DNA of 64,000 nucleotides from Autumnicola lenta (lineage in GTDB: Bacteria > Bacteroidota > Bacteroidia > Flavobacteriales > Flavobacteriaceae), in the NCBI RefSeq assembly GCF_031846515.1, contig NZ_JAVRHO010000002.1:1-64000 (forward strand), written 5' to 3'. The translations under genes were made by a program, and so were the position numbers. Shown here one piece after another: positions 26,189 through 34,529 of this stretch (position 1 is its first letter; each line of letters begins with the position of its first letter). The notes under the pieces were generated by a model. The model saw nothing but the letters and a program-made list of their open reading frames with translations, ran no database searches and was not told the origin of the DNA.

Positions 26189-27598
26189 TTGAAAACCAAA
26201 AAAATATTGATCTTACTCCCCGATGGCGTTGGTTTGCGCAATTTTGCATTTACTTCTTTCGTAAAAATTGGGGAAGAAATGGGATGGGATGTTATTTTTT
26301 GGAATCAAACCAGTTTTAATCTCTCTGAGATGGGTTATAAAGAAATTAAGCTCGTGGGAAAACCGAGGGCTATAACCGATCTTTTAAAACGGGCGAAAAT
26401 AAGTACTGAACTGGATTTTTTTGAGGAAAAATTTAATGATAATGTATATCAAACCTATAAATTTCCTTTCAATGCTAAAGGTCTAAAATCAAGGATCAAA
26501 AACCTTATAGTCGGTCATTTAAATAAAACCTTCCGGGGAGAGAAAGGGCTCCAAAAATTGAGAAAGAAATTAGAGATTTCGGAAAGAAAATCTGTATTTT
26601 ATCAAAATTGTAGAGAAGTTTTGGATAGGGAAAAACCGGATTTTATTTTTTGCACCAATCAGAGGCCGGTTCATGCAATATCGCCATTAACTGCTGCAAA
26701 AGATCTTGGAATTCCAACCAGCACCTTTATCTTTTCATGGGACAATCTGCCCAAAGCCACTATGGTTGTAGAAAGTGATTTCTATTTTGTGTGGAGCGAT
26801 CATATGAAGCAGGAATTATTAAAATATTATCCCCATATTACTTCAGAACAAATCCTCATAACAGGTAGTCCTCAATTTGAGCATCATTATGACAAGAATT
26901 TAATAAAACCCAGAATTACATTTTTTGAAGAAAATAATATTGATCTCTATAAGGACTATATCTGTTTTAGTGGTGATGATATTACAACAAGCCCTGATGA
27001 TGCTCAATATTTACAAGATGTAGCGGAATCAATCAAAAATTTAAATAAAAAGAGGGATATCAAGCTTGGGATTCTTTTTCGCCGTTGTCCGGTAGATTTT
27101 TCGGACAGGTATGATAAGGTGCTGGAAAAATATAAAGGAATTATTGTTCCGGTAGCTCCAAAATGGAACAAAATTGGGAATAATTGGAATACAGTCCTTC
27201 CGAATCCGGAAGATTTAGGATTACAAATTAATACCATTCTGCATTCCAAAGCAGTAGTTAATCTAGGATCTTCTATGGTGTTCGATTTTGCCATTTTTGG
27301 TAAACCCTGTTTGTTCATTGCCTATAATGTTGATCAAAAGCGGGTAGAAAATTGGTCAGTAGAAAAAGTATATGATTTTGTTCATTTAAGAAATATTCCT
27401 ACTGGAAATGAGGTGGTATGGTTGAAATCTAAAGAAGATATCGGTTCTCAAATTGAAACTGTGTTACAAAATCCTGAAAAAACTGTGGCTGCGGCAAAAA
27501 ATTGGTTTGAAAAAATAAATTTCCCCCCTGGGGCAAAAGCTTCTGAAAGAATTTGGATGCAAATTAATAACATCGGAAAAATAAAAAGCTCAGTTTAA
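26189..27598 (+). CDS. GT-B-like glycosyltransferase of a surface glycan cluster
   Basis: 469 residues from a TTG start (KTKKILILLPDGVGLRNFAF). No ATG lies near, and the first strand begins immediately, so TTG is preferred. The N-terminal half shows KPDFIFCTNQRPVHAISPL near 150 and STFIFSWDNLPKATM near 180, the 'SWDNL' segment seen in a GT-B-like family of surface-carbohydrate proteins. ILITGSPQFEHHYD near 230 and NLGSSMVFDFAIFGKPCLFI near 395 form the donor half, similar to CDP-glycerol glycerophosphotransferase-like or GT-B folds. First gene of the plus-strand cassette. The transferred group is unknown. Confidence 0.65.
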   Translation: MKTKKILILLPDGVGLRNFAFTSFVKIGEEMGWDVIFWNQTSFNLSEMGYKEIKLVGKPRAITDLLKRAKISTELDFFEEKFNDNVYQTYKFPFNAKGLKSRIKNLIVGHLNKTFRGEKGLQKLRKKLEISERKSVFYQNCREVLDREKPDFIFCTNQRPVHAISPLTAAKDLGIPTSTFIFSWDNLPKATMVVESDFYFVWSDHMKQELLKYYPHITSEQILITGSPQFEHHYDKNLIKPRITFFEENNIDLYKDYICFSGDDITTSPDDAQYLQDVAESIKNLNKKRDIKLGILFRRCPVDFSDRYDKVLEKYKGIIVPVAPKWNKIGNNWNTVLPNPEDLGLQINTILHSKAVVNLGSSMVFDFAIFGKPCLFIAYNVDQKRVENWSVEKVYDFVHLRNIPTGNEVVWLKSKEDIGSQIETVLQNPEKTVAAAKNWFEKINFPPGAKASERIWMQINNIGKIKSSV

Positions 27599-27642
27599 AA
27601 TAGTGAAAAATGAAATTTTACATATGCGTTCAAAATTAATTT

Positions 27643-29076
27643 ATGCTTTTTAACTCCATCGCATTTTTAATTTTTCTACCTATAGTCTTTCTATTTTACT
27701 GGGGAGTTTTCTACAAATCTTTGAAACTCCAGAATCTTTTTCTTCTATTAGCCAGTTACCTTTTCTATGGTTGGTGGGATTATCGCTTTCTGGCTTTAAT
27801 TGCAGCGAGCACTTTAATTGATTATGGCATCGGTAGGTTATTATCAAAAGAAAGAGATAGAGTTACCAGAAAAATTTTACTAGGCCTTAGTCTTATTTCC
27901 AATTTAGGGCTACTGGGTTTTTTTAAATATTATAATTTTTTTATTGAAAGCTGGATAGATTCCTGGGCAAGTTTGGGAGTAAATATGAATCTTTCAAGCC
28001 TAAATATCATCCTTCCAGTAGGAATTTCCTTTTATACTTTTCAAACCTTAAGTTATACTATTGATGTCTACCGGAAACAAATAGAGCCAACTGTAAATAT
28101 TATAAACTTTTCTGTATTTGTTGCCTTTTTCCCTCAATTAGTAGCTGGCCCTATTGAAAGGGCCAAACATCTTCTCCCACAGTTTTCAAAAAAAAGGATT
28201 TTTAAGGAGGAATGGGCTATTTCCGGAATTCATTTAATTCTATGGGGGCTATTTAAAAAAATAGTGATTGCGGATAGTTGTGCCATTTATGTAAATGCAA
28301 TTTTTGACGATTACGAGAATATGAACTCGGCCACCCTTCTATTAGGTGCGATTTATTTTGCGTTTCAAATTTATGGAGATTTCTCAGGTTACAGTGATAT
28401 TGCTATAGGTACTGGTCGCCTGTTTGGTTTTGATTTGATGCGCAATTTTAACTACCCCTATTTCTCCAGAAATATTGGCGAATTTTGGCGCAGGTGGCAT
28501 ATTTCCCTTTCAACATGGTTTAGGGATTATTTGTATATACCTTTGGGAGGATCCCGGGGATCAAAAGCTAAAAAGGTAAGAAATGTCTTCATAATTTTCT
28601 TGGTAAGCGGATTTTGGCATGGCGCAAACTGGACATTTTTAATTTGGGGAGGATTGCATGCTTTATTCTTTTTGCCTTTATTATTAAGAAAACAAAATAG
28701 AAAATATTTAAACCAGGTGGCAGAAAACCAACTTCTGCCCTCTTTCCAGGAAATGTTTCAAATGCTATTTACCTTTAGTCTCATTTGTTTTGCCTGGATA
28801 TTTTTTAGGGCAGATAGTATAATTGTTGCGGTAAATTTTATTACAAAAATATTTACAAATTTTACCTTTGAACTACAATATTTATCGATTGAAAGATATA
28901 ATATAGAAATGCTATTTATTATTGGCATATTCGTGCTCATCGAATGGTTTCACCGAAATTTGGACCATCCCTTTTCTGGAAGTCTTAAATGGTTAAAAAT
29001 AATCGTAATTATATTAATGCTGCTTACTTTAGGTGTTTATTCGGATAATCAGGAATTTATATATTTTCAATTCTAA
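27643..29076 (+). CDS. MBOAT-family membrane O-acyltransferase (AlgI-like)
   Basis: 477-residue polytopic membrane protein. It carries the AlgI/DltB pattern: LLLASYLFYGWWDYRFL near 35, ILPVGISFYTFQTLSYTIDVYR near 125, FFPQLVAGPIERAKHLLPQF near 160, then FGFDLMRNFNYPYFSRNIGEFWRRWHISLSTWFRDY-type residues near 265-300 and the catalytic His in SGFWHGANWTFLIWGG near 325. In alginate and related systems these enzymes pass acetyl groups across the membrane for O-acetylation of the polymer. Its stop codon overlaps the start of the next gene by 1 base, a gene with an SGNH-like motif, as expected for an AlgI/AlgJ-like pair. Confidence 0.9.
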   Translation: MLFNSIAFLIFLPIVFLFYWGVFYKSLKLQNLFLLLASYLFYGWWDYRFLALIAASTLIDYGIGRLLSKERDRVTRKILLGLSLISNLGLLGFFKYYNFFIESWIDSWASLGVNMNLSSLNIILPVGISFYTFQTLSYTIDVYRKQIEPTVNIINFSVFVAFFPQLVAGPIERAKHLLPQFSKKRIFKEEWAISGIHLILWGLFKKIVIADSCAIYVNAIFDDYENMNSATLLLGAIYFAFQIYGDFSGYSDIAIGTGRLFGFDLMRNFNYPYFSRNIGEFWRRWHISLSTWFRDYLYIPLGGSRGSKAKKVRNVFIIFLVSGFWHGANWTFLIWGGLHALFFLPLLLRKQNRKYLNQVAENQLLPSFQEMFQMLFTFSLICFAWIFFRADSIIVAVNFITKIFTNFTFELQYLSIERYNIEMLFIIGIFVLIEWFHRNLDHPFSGSLKWLKIIVIILMLLTLGVYSDNQEFIYFQF

Positions 29077-29951
29077 TGCAGAATTTTTTAAAGGTTTGTT
29101 CAATGATTTTTGGTGTCACTTTATTCCTCATGATTCTATTGGATAAGAGCTATTCTTATGCTTTTAGAAGTGGACAACCCCGCTCGAAAATTCAAAACAT
29201 GCTCCAGTTAGAGAATAAACATTATGATGTAGCATTTTTTGGCTCCTCGCGAACAGAGAACCATATCAATTGTGAATTGATCACCGAATACACCGGAAAA
29301 TCATGTATTAACTTTGGTATTTCGGGAGGTACCGCCGGGGATATGTTGATCCTAATGAAGCTTGCCGAAAATAGAAATGTTACTTTTAACCAGGTTTTTA
29401 TGCAAGTGGATTACAATTATAACCACTTTGGTATGTCTAGTTATTTTAAGGCCAATTTAATCCCATTTATCGGAGAACCTATCGTTAAAGAACAAATGAA
29501 AAAATATGAAAATGAATTTTTTTATAGTTCGATTCCATTTTACAAATTTATGATTTTTGATAAGGTAGTTGGAATAAGAGAAGCTACTGCTTCTACTTTA
29601 AGATTAAACCAAAACACAAACATTAATGTTGGTTTTTTTCCAAAACAAGGAATAGGTAAAGCTGTGGATGGTATATTTCCAAAATCTATTAAATCCAGAA
29701 GCACGGAAATAGACTTAATGCAAGAACATTATCTTAATACCAATACTAACATTGAATTTTTTACAGCACCTTATTGTAAAGATGTTAAAAACCGAGAATT
29801 TATAGAGAAATTGCAACTAAAATTGCCCCGTTTACGTAATTATATTGCCATATTTGACGATAAGGAGGAATTTTTTTTTAACTGTGGACATCTGAATGAA
29901 GCTGGTGCGAATGTCTTTACAAAGAGATTAATAGAAGATCTTTTTAAATAA
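29076..29951 (+). CDS. SGNH-like periplasmic partner of the MBOAT acyltransferase
   Basis: 291 residues with an N-terminal membrane anchor (VCSMIFGVTLFLMILL). VAFFGSSRTENHI near 52 corresponds to block I of the SGNH hydrolase fold, with Ser as the candidate nucleophile, and FFNCGHLNEAGANVF near 265 gives the candidate block V His. INFGISGGTAGDMLILMKL near 85 is block II/III-like. Start coupled to the MBOAT stop (TAATG-type single-base overlap). I infer it transfers or positions acetyl groups on the periplasmic glycan. The family is usually annotated as hypothetical. Confidence 0.65.
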   Translation: MQNFLKVCSMIFGVTLFLMILLDKSYSYAFRSGQPRSKIQNMLQLENKHYDVAFFGSSRTENHINCELITEYTGKSCINFGISGGTAGDMLILMKLAENRNVTFNQVFMQVDYNYNHFGMSSYFKANLIPFIGEPIVKEQMKKYENEFFYSSIPFYKFMIFDKVVGIREATASTLRLNQNTNINVGFFPKQGIGKAVDGIFPKSIKSRSTEIDLMQEHYLNTNTNIEFFTAPYCKDVKNREFIEKLQLKLPRLRNYIAIFDDKEEFFFNCGHLNEAGANVFTKRLIEDLFK

Positions 29952-29961
29952 TTATTTTACT

Positions 29962-31107
29962 ATGCACCTGGCTTTTCTTACACCAGAATATCCCCATACT
30001 TTATCCACATCTACAGGGGGGTTGGGCACCAGTATAAAAAATATGGTTATTGCTCTTGTTGAAAAAGGAGTTACTGTTACAGTTTTTATTTATGGACAGC
30101 AACAAGATAAAATATTTACAGAGGAAGGAATTCATTTTCATTTTATAAAACAGCAACATTATAAATTTCTGGGCTGGTATTTTTATAGAAAGTTTCTTCA
30201 AAATTATTTAAACCGGGCTATTGTAGAAGAAAACATAGATGCCATTGAAGCACCGGACTGGACCGGTATAACGGCATTCATTAAGCTTAAATGTCCCCTG
30301 GTGATTAGAATGAATGGTAGCGATGCCTATTTTTGCAACCTGGAAAACCGGCCACAGAAGAAGAAAAACTATTGGTTTGAAAAGCTGGCATTGAAGGGAG
30401 CAGATCACCTACTTTCTGTCAGCCAGTTTACCGCAGAAAAAACAGCATCTATTTTTCATCTAGAAAGAAAGATTAAGATTATCCCTAATTCTGTGGATAT
30501 TAATCGTTTCAGTCCGCAACAACAAGGGATTAAGCCTGGAACTGTTCTTTATTTTGGAAGCTTGATTCGGAAGAAAGGAGTACTAGAGTTACCTGAAATA
30601 TTCAACCATTTAGAAAGGGAAAATTTGCCCGTGCAATTAAAACTAGCAGGACGTGACGTAACTGATAAAGCAACCGGAAGATCAACTAAAAATTTAATGC
30701 TTGAAAATTTCTCCCCGGGTGCCGCACAAAAAATTGTTTGGCTAGGAAACCTTCCATATGAGGAAATCCTGGAGGAAATTTTAAATGCCCATGTTATAGT
30801 ACTTCCCTCCTTTGCTGAAGCCCTTCCCATGACCTGGATAGAGGCCATGTCTATGGAAAAAGCTTTGGTTACTTCAGATATCGGATGGGCCAAAGAAGTT
30901 ATGGTGGACGGTGAAACAGGTTATACTGTAGATCCCAAAAATCACCAATTATATGCATCCAGGATCTTTCAACTTTTAACGAAGCCAGCTCTTGCAAAAA
31001 GCATGGGAAAGGCTGCCAGAGAACGTATAATGAATAAATTCTCCACAAAAGTTGTGGTTGAGGAAAATATTCGCTTTTATAAATCAATAACCAGATCAAC
31101 TAGCTAA
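29962..31107 (+). CDS. GT4-family glycosyltransferase
   Basis: 381-residue GT-B enzyme. N-terminal LAFLTPEYPHTLSTSTGGLG is the Gly-rich acceptor-side loop, VIRMNGSDAYFC near 115, LLSVSQFTAEKTASIF near 148, IIPNSVDINRFSP near 170, VLYFGSLIRKKGVLELPEIF near 195, and the donor-binding E-x7-E near 290 (FAEALPMTWIEAMSMEKALV). All GT4 landmarks are intact. It ends the plus-strand cassette and its stop overlaps the stop of the converging wzm gene by 4 bp, so the two transcripts must overlap at their 3' ends. Confidence 0.92.
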   Translation: MHLAFLTPEYPHTLSTSTGGLGTSIKNMVIALVEKGVTVTVFIYGQQQDKIFTEEGIHFHFIKQQHYKFLGWYFYRKFLQNYLNRAIVEENIDAIEAPDWTGITAFIKLKCPLVIRMNGSDAYFCNLENRPQKKKNYWFEKLALKGADHLLSVSQFTAEKTASIFHLERKIKIIPNSVDINRFSPQQQGIKPGTVLYFGSLIRKKGVLELPEIFNHLERENLPVQLKLAGRDVTDKATGRSTKNLMLENFSPGAAQKIVWLGNLPYEEILEEILNAHVIVLPSFAEALPMTWIEAMSMEKALVTSDIGWAKEVMVDGETGYTVDPKNHQLYASRIFQLLTKPALAKSMGKAARERIMNKFSTKVVVEENIRFYKSITRSTS

Positions 31108-31964
31108 ACGGTATCAATAAAATTCTTTTCGGTTCTGTTAAAAATAATTAACCCTACCAAAAATAATATGACAGATACTCCTAAAGTATATAAAAATCCT
31201 TCCCAGGAAAAAGTACCGGTATCTAAAACCATAAATCTAAAACCTTCAATAATTTGAGTGAGAGGATTATATTTCACGACCCAGGCAAAATTGGGCATTT
31301 TTTCTGAAACTTCGCTTAGTGGATATGGCACAGCTGAAATATACATTAATAAACTCGTTGCAAAACCTACTAGTACGGTCAAATCTCTGTACTTCGTTGT
31401 AAAAGCAGAGATAGTCATTCCCGCTCCCAAACCTAGTAAGGCCATCATTAAAACATAAACTGGGAATAAGACGATGTTAGAATTAGGATTTAACTCAGCA
31501 CCATTAAATAAAAAATAGCAATAGAAAACAATCAAGATTATTAGCTGAATTCCAAATTTAAACAAATTAGAAATAACAGTTTTTAAAGGCATAATCACCC
31601 TGGGAAAATATACTTTCCCAAAAATTCCTGCATTTGAAGTAAAAGTGTTTGAAGTTCCTGTAAGACATTGATTAAAATAGTTCCAGGCGGTAATACCGGT
31701 AAGATTAAAAAGAAAGGCAGGTACATCCCCGGTGGGAATACTGGCAATATTATTAAACACCAGGGTAAAAATCACAGAAGTAAAGAGGGGTTGGATAAAA
31801 TACCAAAGTGGGCCTAAGATTGTTTGCTTATATACGGTAACAATATCCCGCTTAACAAAAAGGATCAACAAATCCCGATACCGCCATACCTCCTTAAAAT
31901 TTAGATCTAAAATTTTACGCTTTGGGGTGATTTCGTAAAGCCAGTCCTCGTTTGCTTCGCTCAC
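31104..31964 (-). CDS. wzm: Polysaccharide ABC exporter permease
   Basis: 286-residue ABC-2 type permease, six predicted membrane helices. The N-terminus WRYRDLLILFVKRDIVTVYKQTILGPLWYFIQP is the amphipathic interface helix and first helix of O-antigen/teichoic exporters. FTTKYRDLTVLVGFATSLLMY near 200 and VVKYNPLTQIIEGFR near 240 are typical of the Wzm/RfbD group. It should form the transporter with the Wzt ATPase encoded 7.8 kb away on the same strand. The pair, normally adjacent, is split by the 26.2-31.1 kb plus-strand cassette and three minus-strand modification genes. Confidence 0.92.
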   Translation of the reverse strand: MSEANEDWLYEITPKRKILDLNFKEVWRYRDLLILFVKRDIVTVYKQTILGPLWYFIQPLFTSVIFTLVFNNIASIPTGDVPAFLFNLTGITAWNYFNQCLTGTSNTFTSNAGIFGKVYFPRVIMPLKTVISNLFKFGIQLIILIVFYCYFLFNGAELNPNSNIVLFPVYVLMMALLGLGAGMTISAFTTKYRDLTVLVGFATSLLMYISAVPYPLSEVSEKMPNFAWVVKYNPLTQIIEGFRFMVLDTGTFSWEGFLYTLGVSVILFLVGLIIFNRTEKNFIDTV

Positions 31965-32089
31965 AGATTGTCTTATAAGATTTGAGTTTCCTTAGTCGGT
32001 GAAAGTACAAAAGTTTTTGTTACACAGGAAAGGAGAGTTGGGAATAGAAATTCAGAAGGGGAAAAATGAAGGGGAGTGGGCTGTCGGAG

Positions 32090-32240
32090 GTGGATTCGCC
32101 TTGAGGCTTGCTTCAAACGCATCATAATTGAGTTGCGGCAGATTGCATAGTGCGTTTAGCGGCCTCGCAATGAGTTTGGGAAGACATCTTGAAAGGCGCC
32201 TTTGGAAAGAGCAAACTGCCGCACTTCGCTCGCAATGACG
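32090..32240. repeat. Interspersed palindromic repeat, diverged copy 1, upstream of neuB
   Basis: The 337-bp gap between wzm and neuB is filled mainly by a GC-richer repeat: CTCGCAATGAG near 32164 and a terminal GCACTTCGCTCGCAATGACG (32221-32240). The end matches the TCGCAATGAC ends of the copies at 34057-34160 and 35564-35669. A TACTTTAG box (32273-32280) lies shortly after it, 21 bp before the neuB ATG, as a similar box does before neuC. Confidence 0.6.
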
Positions 32241-32301
32241 ACTCGGCAACGTGCAATGCAGACAAAATTTCCTACTTTAGCCCAAACAGAGAACTAAAAA
32301 T

Positions 32302-33297
32302 ATGTTTTTAATAGCAGAAATTGGACAGGCGCACGAAGGAAGTTTAGGAATTGCACATTCCTATATAGATGCCCTTTCTAAAACAGGTGTAGATGCTATA
32401 AAGTTCCAGGTTCATATAGCTGAAGCAGAAAGCAGTTTGCATGAACCTTTTCGAATAAAATTTTCCTCCCAGGATAAAACCCGTTTTAACTATTGGAAAC
32501 GCATGGAGTTTTCCCCTGAACAATGGCAGGAGTTAAAAGCACATTGTGATGAAGTCGGCATTGAATTTATGGCTTCGCCTTTTAGCAATGCAGCAGTGGA
32601 TCTTTTGGAGCAGGTTGGGGTGCAACGATATAAAATAGGATCTGGTGAAGTCAATAATTTCCTGCTTCTCCAAAAAATAGCCAAAACCGGAAAACCAATG
32701 ATTCTATCTTCCGGAATGAGTTCTTTGGCTGAACTCGATAATACCGTGGCTTTCCTTCAAGACTTCAATGCAGATATTTCCATTCTCCAGTGTACTACCT
32801 CCTATCCTACCCACCCTGAGAATTACGGCCTGAGTGTCATTCAGGAATTGAAAGAACGGTACAGAGTTAAAGTGGGGTATTCAGATCATTCCGCCAAAAT
32901 AGAAACCTGTATTGCCGCCACCGCCCTGGGTGCAGAAATTCTGGAATTTCATGCGGTATTCAACAGGAAAATGTTTGGTCCTGATGCTACTTCTTCTCTG
33001 GAAATAGCAGAAATAAAGCAGCTGGTTTCCGCAGTAAAAAACATCTCCCTGGCTCAACAGCATCCGGTAGACAAATCTAACAATGTCGCCTTCGGCGCTC
33101 TGAAAAGCATCTTTGAAAAATCACTTGCAGTGAATAAAGATCTTTTCGCAGGACATATCCTCACCTTTGAAGATCTCGAATCCAAAAAACCGAAAGGCTA
33201 TGGGATAGAAGCCTCTAAATTTAAGGAAGTGATTGGAAAGAAAGTGAAGAGAGAGCTGAGGCAGTGGGATTTTTTGACGGAAGAGGATTTGTTTTAG
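32302..33297 (+). CDS. neuB: Nonulosonic (sialic-type) acid synthase NeuB
   Basis: 331 residues. Condenses phosphoenolpyruvate with a 2-acetamido hexose (ManNAc for Neu5Ac, or a 6-deoxy analogue for legionaminic acid). The TIM barrel starts LIAEIGQAHEGSLGIAHSYI, followed by VDAIKFQVH near 32, FMASPFSNAAVDLLE near 90, YKIGSGE near 110, SSGMSSLAELD near 133, VGYSDHS near 192 and FHAVFNRKMFGPDATSSLE near 215. Residues ~275-331 (GYGIEASKF, GKKVKRELRQWDFLTEEDL) form the C-terminal antifreeze-like SAF domain. With NeuC (2-epimerase) and NeuA nearby, the Neu5Ac route is the simplest reading. No LegB/C/H genes are seen in the window. Confidence 0.9.
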   Translation: MFLIAEIGQAHEGSLGIAHSYIDALSKTGVDAIKFQVHIAEAESSLHEPFRIKFSSQDKTRFNYWKRMEFSPEQWQELKAHCDEVGIEFMASPFSNAAVDLLEQVGVQRYKIGSGEVNNFLLLQKIAKTGKPMILSSGMSSLAELDNTVAFLQDFNADISILQCTTSYPTHPENYGLSVIQELKERYRVKVGYSDHSAKIETCIAATALGAEILEFHAVFNRKMFGPDATSSLEIAEIKQLVSAVKNISLAQQHPVDKSNNVAFGALKSIFEKSLAVNKDLFAGHILTFEDLESKKPKGYGIEASKFKEVIGKKVKRELRQWDFLTEEDLF

Positions 33298-33302
33298 CAG
33301 TT

Positions 33303-33394
33303 GTCGGTTATCGGTTAAAATAGTGGAAAGAGGAAAGTGGAGAGTGGAAAGTTCGGGTGTTTTCGGCTTTCTTTTTCGGTTTTCAGCTTTCTTA
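33303..33394. repeat. Three back-to-back 7-bp repeat arrays after neuB
   Basis: GTCGGTT-ATCGGTT (33303-33316) is followed by AGTGGAA, AGAGGAA, AGTGGAG, AGTGGAA, AGTTCGG (33322-33356) and then TTTTCGG, CTTTCTT, TTTCGGT, TTTCAGC, TTTCTTA (33360-33394). Unit sequences differ but the 7-bp step is kept. The arrays fill the gap between neuB and the converging toxin gene. Confidence 0.75.
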
Positions 33395-33411
33395 AAAGGA
33401 GAAAAAGGTAA

Positions 33412-33711
33412 TTACATTAAAACTTTCTTTAACTTTTCGGGATCCTGTCGTTTGTCCCAGAATAAATGAACCATAACTTTTTCCCGGTCAAAACTGTAGA
33501 AAAATGAGATATGTGGTGTGACATACCCAATCTTGTATTTCTTTTTAGAATCCCACCATCTGAAAATATTAGGATTTTTAGAAAGTAAATTCATTGTCTT
33601 TTCTACGTTCAGGATAAAATCCTGTACAACAGCTAATGGCCAGTTTTCACTAAGGTAAAGCAAATTCGAATTATAGCTTTTCTCTGCTAATTGGGACCAG
33701 ATTACTTTCAC
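33412..33711 (-). CDS. ParE/RelE-family toxin
   Basis: 99-residue type II toxin of the ParE/RelE fold. N-terminal VIWSQLAEKSYNSNLLYLSENW is the usual helical hairpin (strand then two helices), KNPNIFRWW near 48 precedes the core strands, and the C-terminus VMVHLFWDKRQDPEKL matches the family's 'LFWDxRQDPxKL' ending. It overlaps the antitoxin gene by 4 bp. Members poison gyrase or cleave mRNA; which applies is unknown. The frame is intact. It points against neuB and neuC, so it is a separate transcript inside the nonulosonic-acid region. Confidence 0.85.
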   Translation of the reverse strand: MKVIWSQLAEKSYNSNLLYLSENWPLAVVQDFILNVEKTMNLLSKNPNIFRWWDSKKKYKIGYVTPHISFFYSFDREKVMVHLFWDKRQDPEKLKKVLM

Positions 33712-33941
33712 AAACCGTACTTCTCTTTAGATTCACGAATCACATCCTCTGAAGCACGTACTGTTCCCTGGAGATGCTGTTCACTGCTTTTACTTAACAA
33801 TCCACTTACTATATGATTTACCTCTTCGGATTCATACCACTCATTATTAAGTAAAGATTTTAACGCTTTTCTTTCGGATGCTGATAAATTGTTAAGTACT
33901 CCAGCAAGTTGTTCTACTGATATTTTTAAAGGTATTTCCAT
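33708..33941 (-). CDS. Antitoxin of the ParE/RelE pair
   Basis: 77 residues. The N-terminus (ISVEQLAGVLNNLSASERKALKSLL) and the acidic, helical remainder ending VRASEDVIRESKEKYGL are typical of small antitoxins found upstream of ParE/RelE toxins in Bacteroidetes. The C-terminal part would wrap the toxin. It comes first in the pair and overlaps the toxin gene by 4 bp, so the two are translated together. No operator was identified upstream. Confidence 0.8.
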   Translation of the reverse strand: MEIPLKISVEQLAGVLNNLSASERKALKSLLNNEWYESEEVNHIVSGLLSKSSEQHLQGTVRASEDVIRESKEKYGL

Positions 33942-34056
33942 AATCTAAACTCTTAAATCCAGTTAGGACAATTTACAAAATTTCTAAATATTGTGTTGAC
34001 ACGCAAACGCCCATTGCGAGACTGCCGAAAGCAAAGGTAACAGTCCCACGCGAACC

Positions 34057-34160
34057 GTCATTGTGAGACCGCCACAGGCGGGCGTGGCAATCCGTTGTGG
34101 CTTACACCCAACATGTTCGCAACTCCCTACGAAGGATTGCAGCGCTGCGCTCGCAATGAC
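34057..34160. repeat. Interspersed palindromic repeat (MITE-like), copy 2
   Basis: 104-bp element with near-inverted ends (GTCATTGTGAG ... TCGCAATGAC). Its inner part GGCTTACACCCAACATGTTC to AGTTCC is almost identical to the copy at 35564-35669. A partial end (CCATTGCGAGAC) lies just upstream near 34010. The GC content stands out from the surroundings. It separates the toxin-antitoxin pair from the GIY-YIG gene. Confidence 0.75.
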
Positions 34161-34172
34161 AGTTCCTTACAA

Positions 34173-34463
34173 TTAAAATATCCACCCCTCAGCCAGGTCC
34201 TTCCATTCAGGATTTATCTGATTAATCAGTTTTTCTTTATTTGCCCTATTCCCTGCTTTTAGCTTCTTTTCATATATAATAGCTTCCCGTATGTCATCGA
34301 ACGGCCGGTAATACATCAAATGGTCACAGTTATAACGAGAAGTAAAACCTTTATAAAATTTACTTTTATGCTGTCCAATTCTTTTAATTAGGTTCGAAGT
34401 CACTCCGACATAAAGAACCGTATGATTTTTATTGGTGAGAATATAAACGTGGGAGGTGCGCAT
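34173..34463 (-). CDS. GIY-YIG domain endonuclease-like protein
   Basis: 96 residues from MRTSHVYILTNK (an upstream Met adds five residues with no conserved content). The GIY-YIG core reads HVYILTNKNHTVLYVGVTSNL, giving VYI and YVG, with the catalytic Arg in LIKRIGQHK, Tyr in FTSRYNCDHLMYYRPF and a metal-binding Glu in EAIIYEKKLK. The final NKEKLINQINPEWKDLAEGW is the standard end of this stand-alone family, which is abundant in flavobacterial genomes. Cellular role is unknown. It may be a mobile or repair-linked nuclease, and here it lies directly beside a palindromic repeat. Confidence 0.87.
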   Translation of the reverse strand: MRTSHVYILTNKNHTVLYVGVTSNLIKRIGQHKSKFYKGFTSRYNCDHLMYYRPFDDIREAIIYEKKLKAGNRANKEKLINQINPEWKDLAEGWIF

Positions 34464-34481
34464 GAAAACCGTAAACACAAA

Positions 34482-34513
34482 TTTGCAGACAAAACAAAAT
34501 TACTGTACCTTTA
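34482..34513 (+). promoter_or_regulatory. Promoter of the ParS-RES toxin-antitoxin operon
   Basis: TTTG (34482-34485), 20 nt, then TACCTTTA (34506-34513), one mismatch from TAnnTTTG. The ATG of the antitoxin gene is 17 nt downstream, so the leader is very short. Confidence 0.5.
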
Positions 34514-34529
34514 AAACAAATATGTTGTT

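Noticed and set aside
32052..32249. 65-codon minus-strand open frame before neuB
   Set aside because: It lies within the palindromic repeat; similar frames appear in other copies of such repeats.
33412..33711. Was checked as another decayed toxin
   Set aside because: The frame is complete with the full family C-terminus, so it is kept as an intact toxin.
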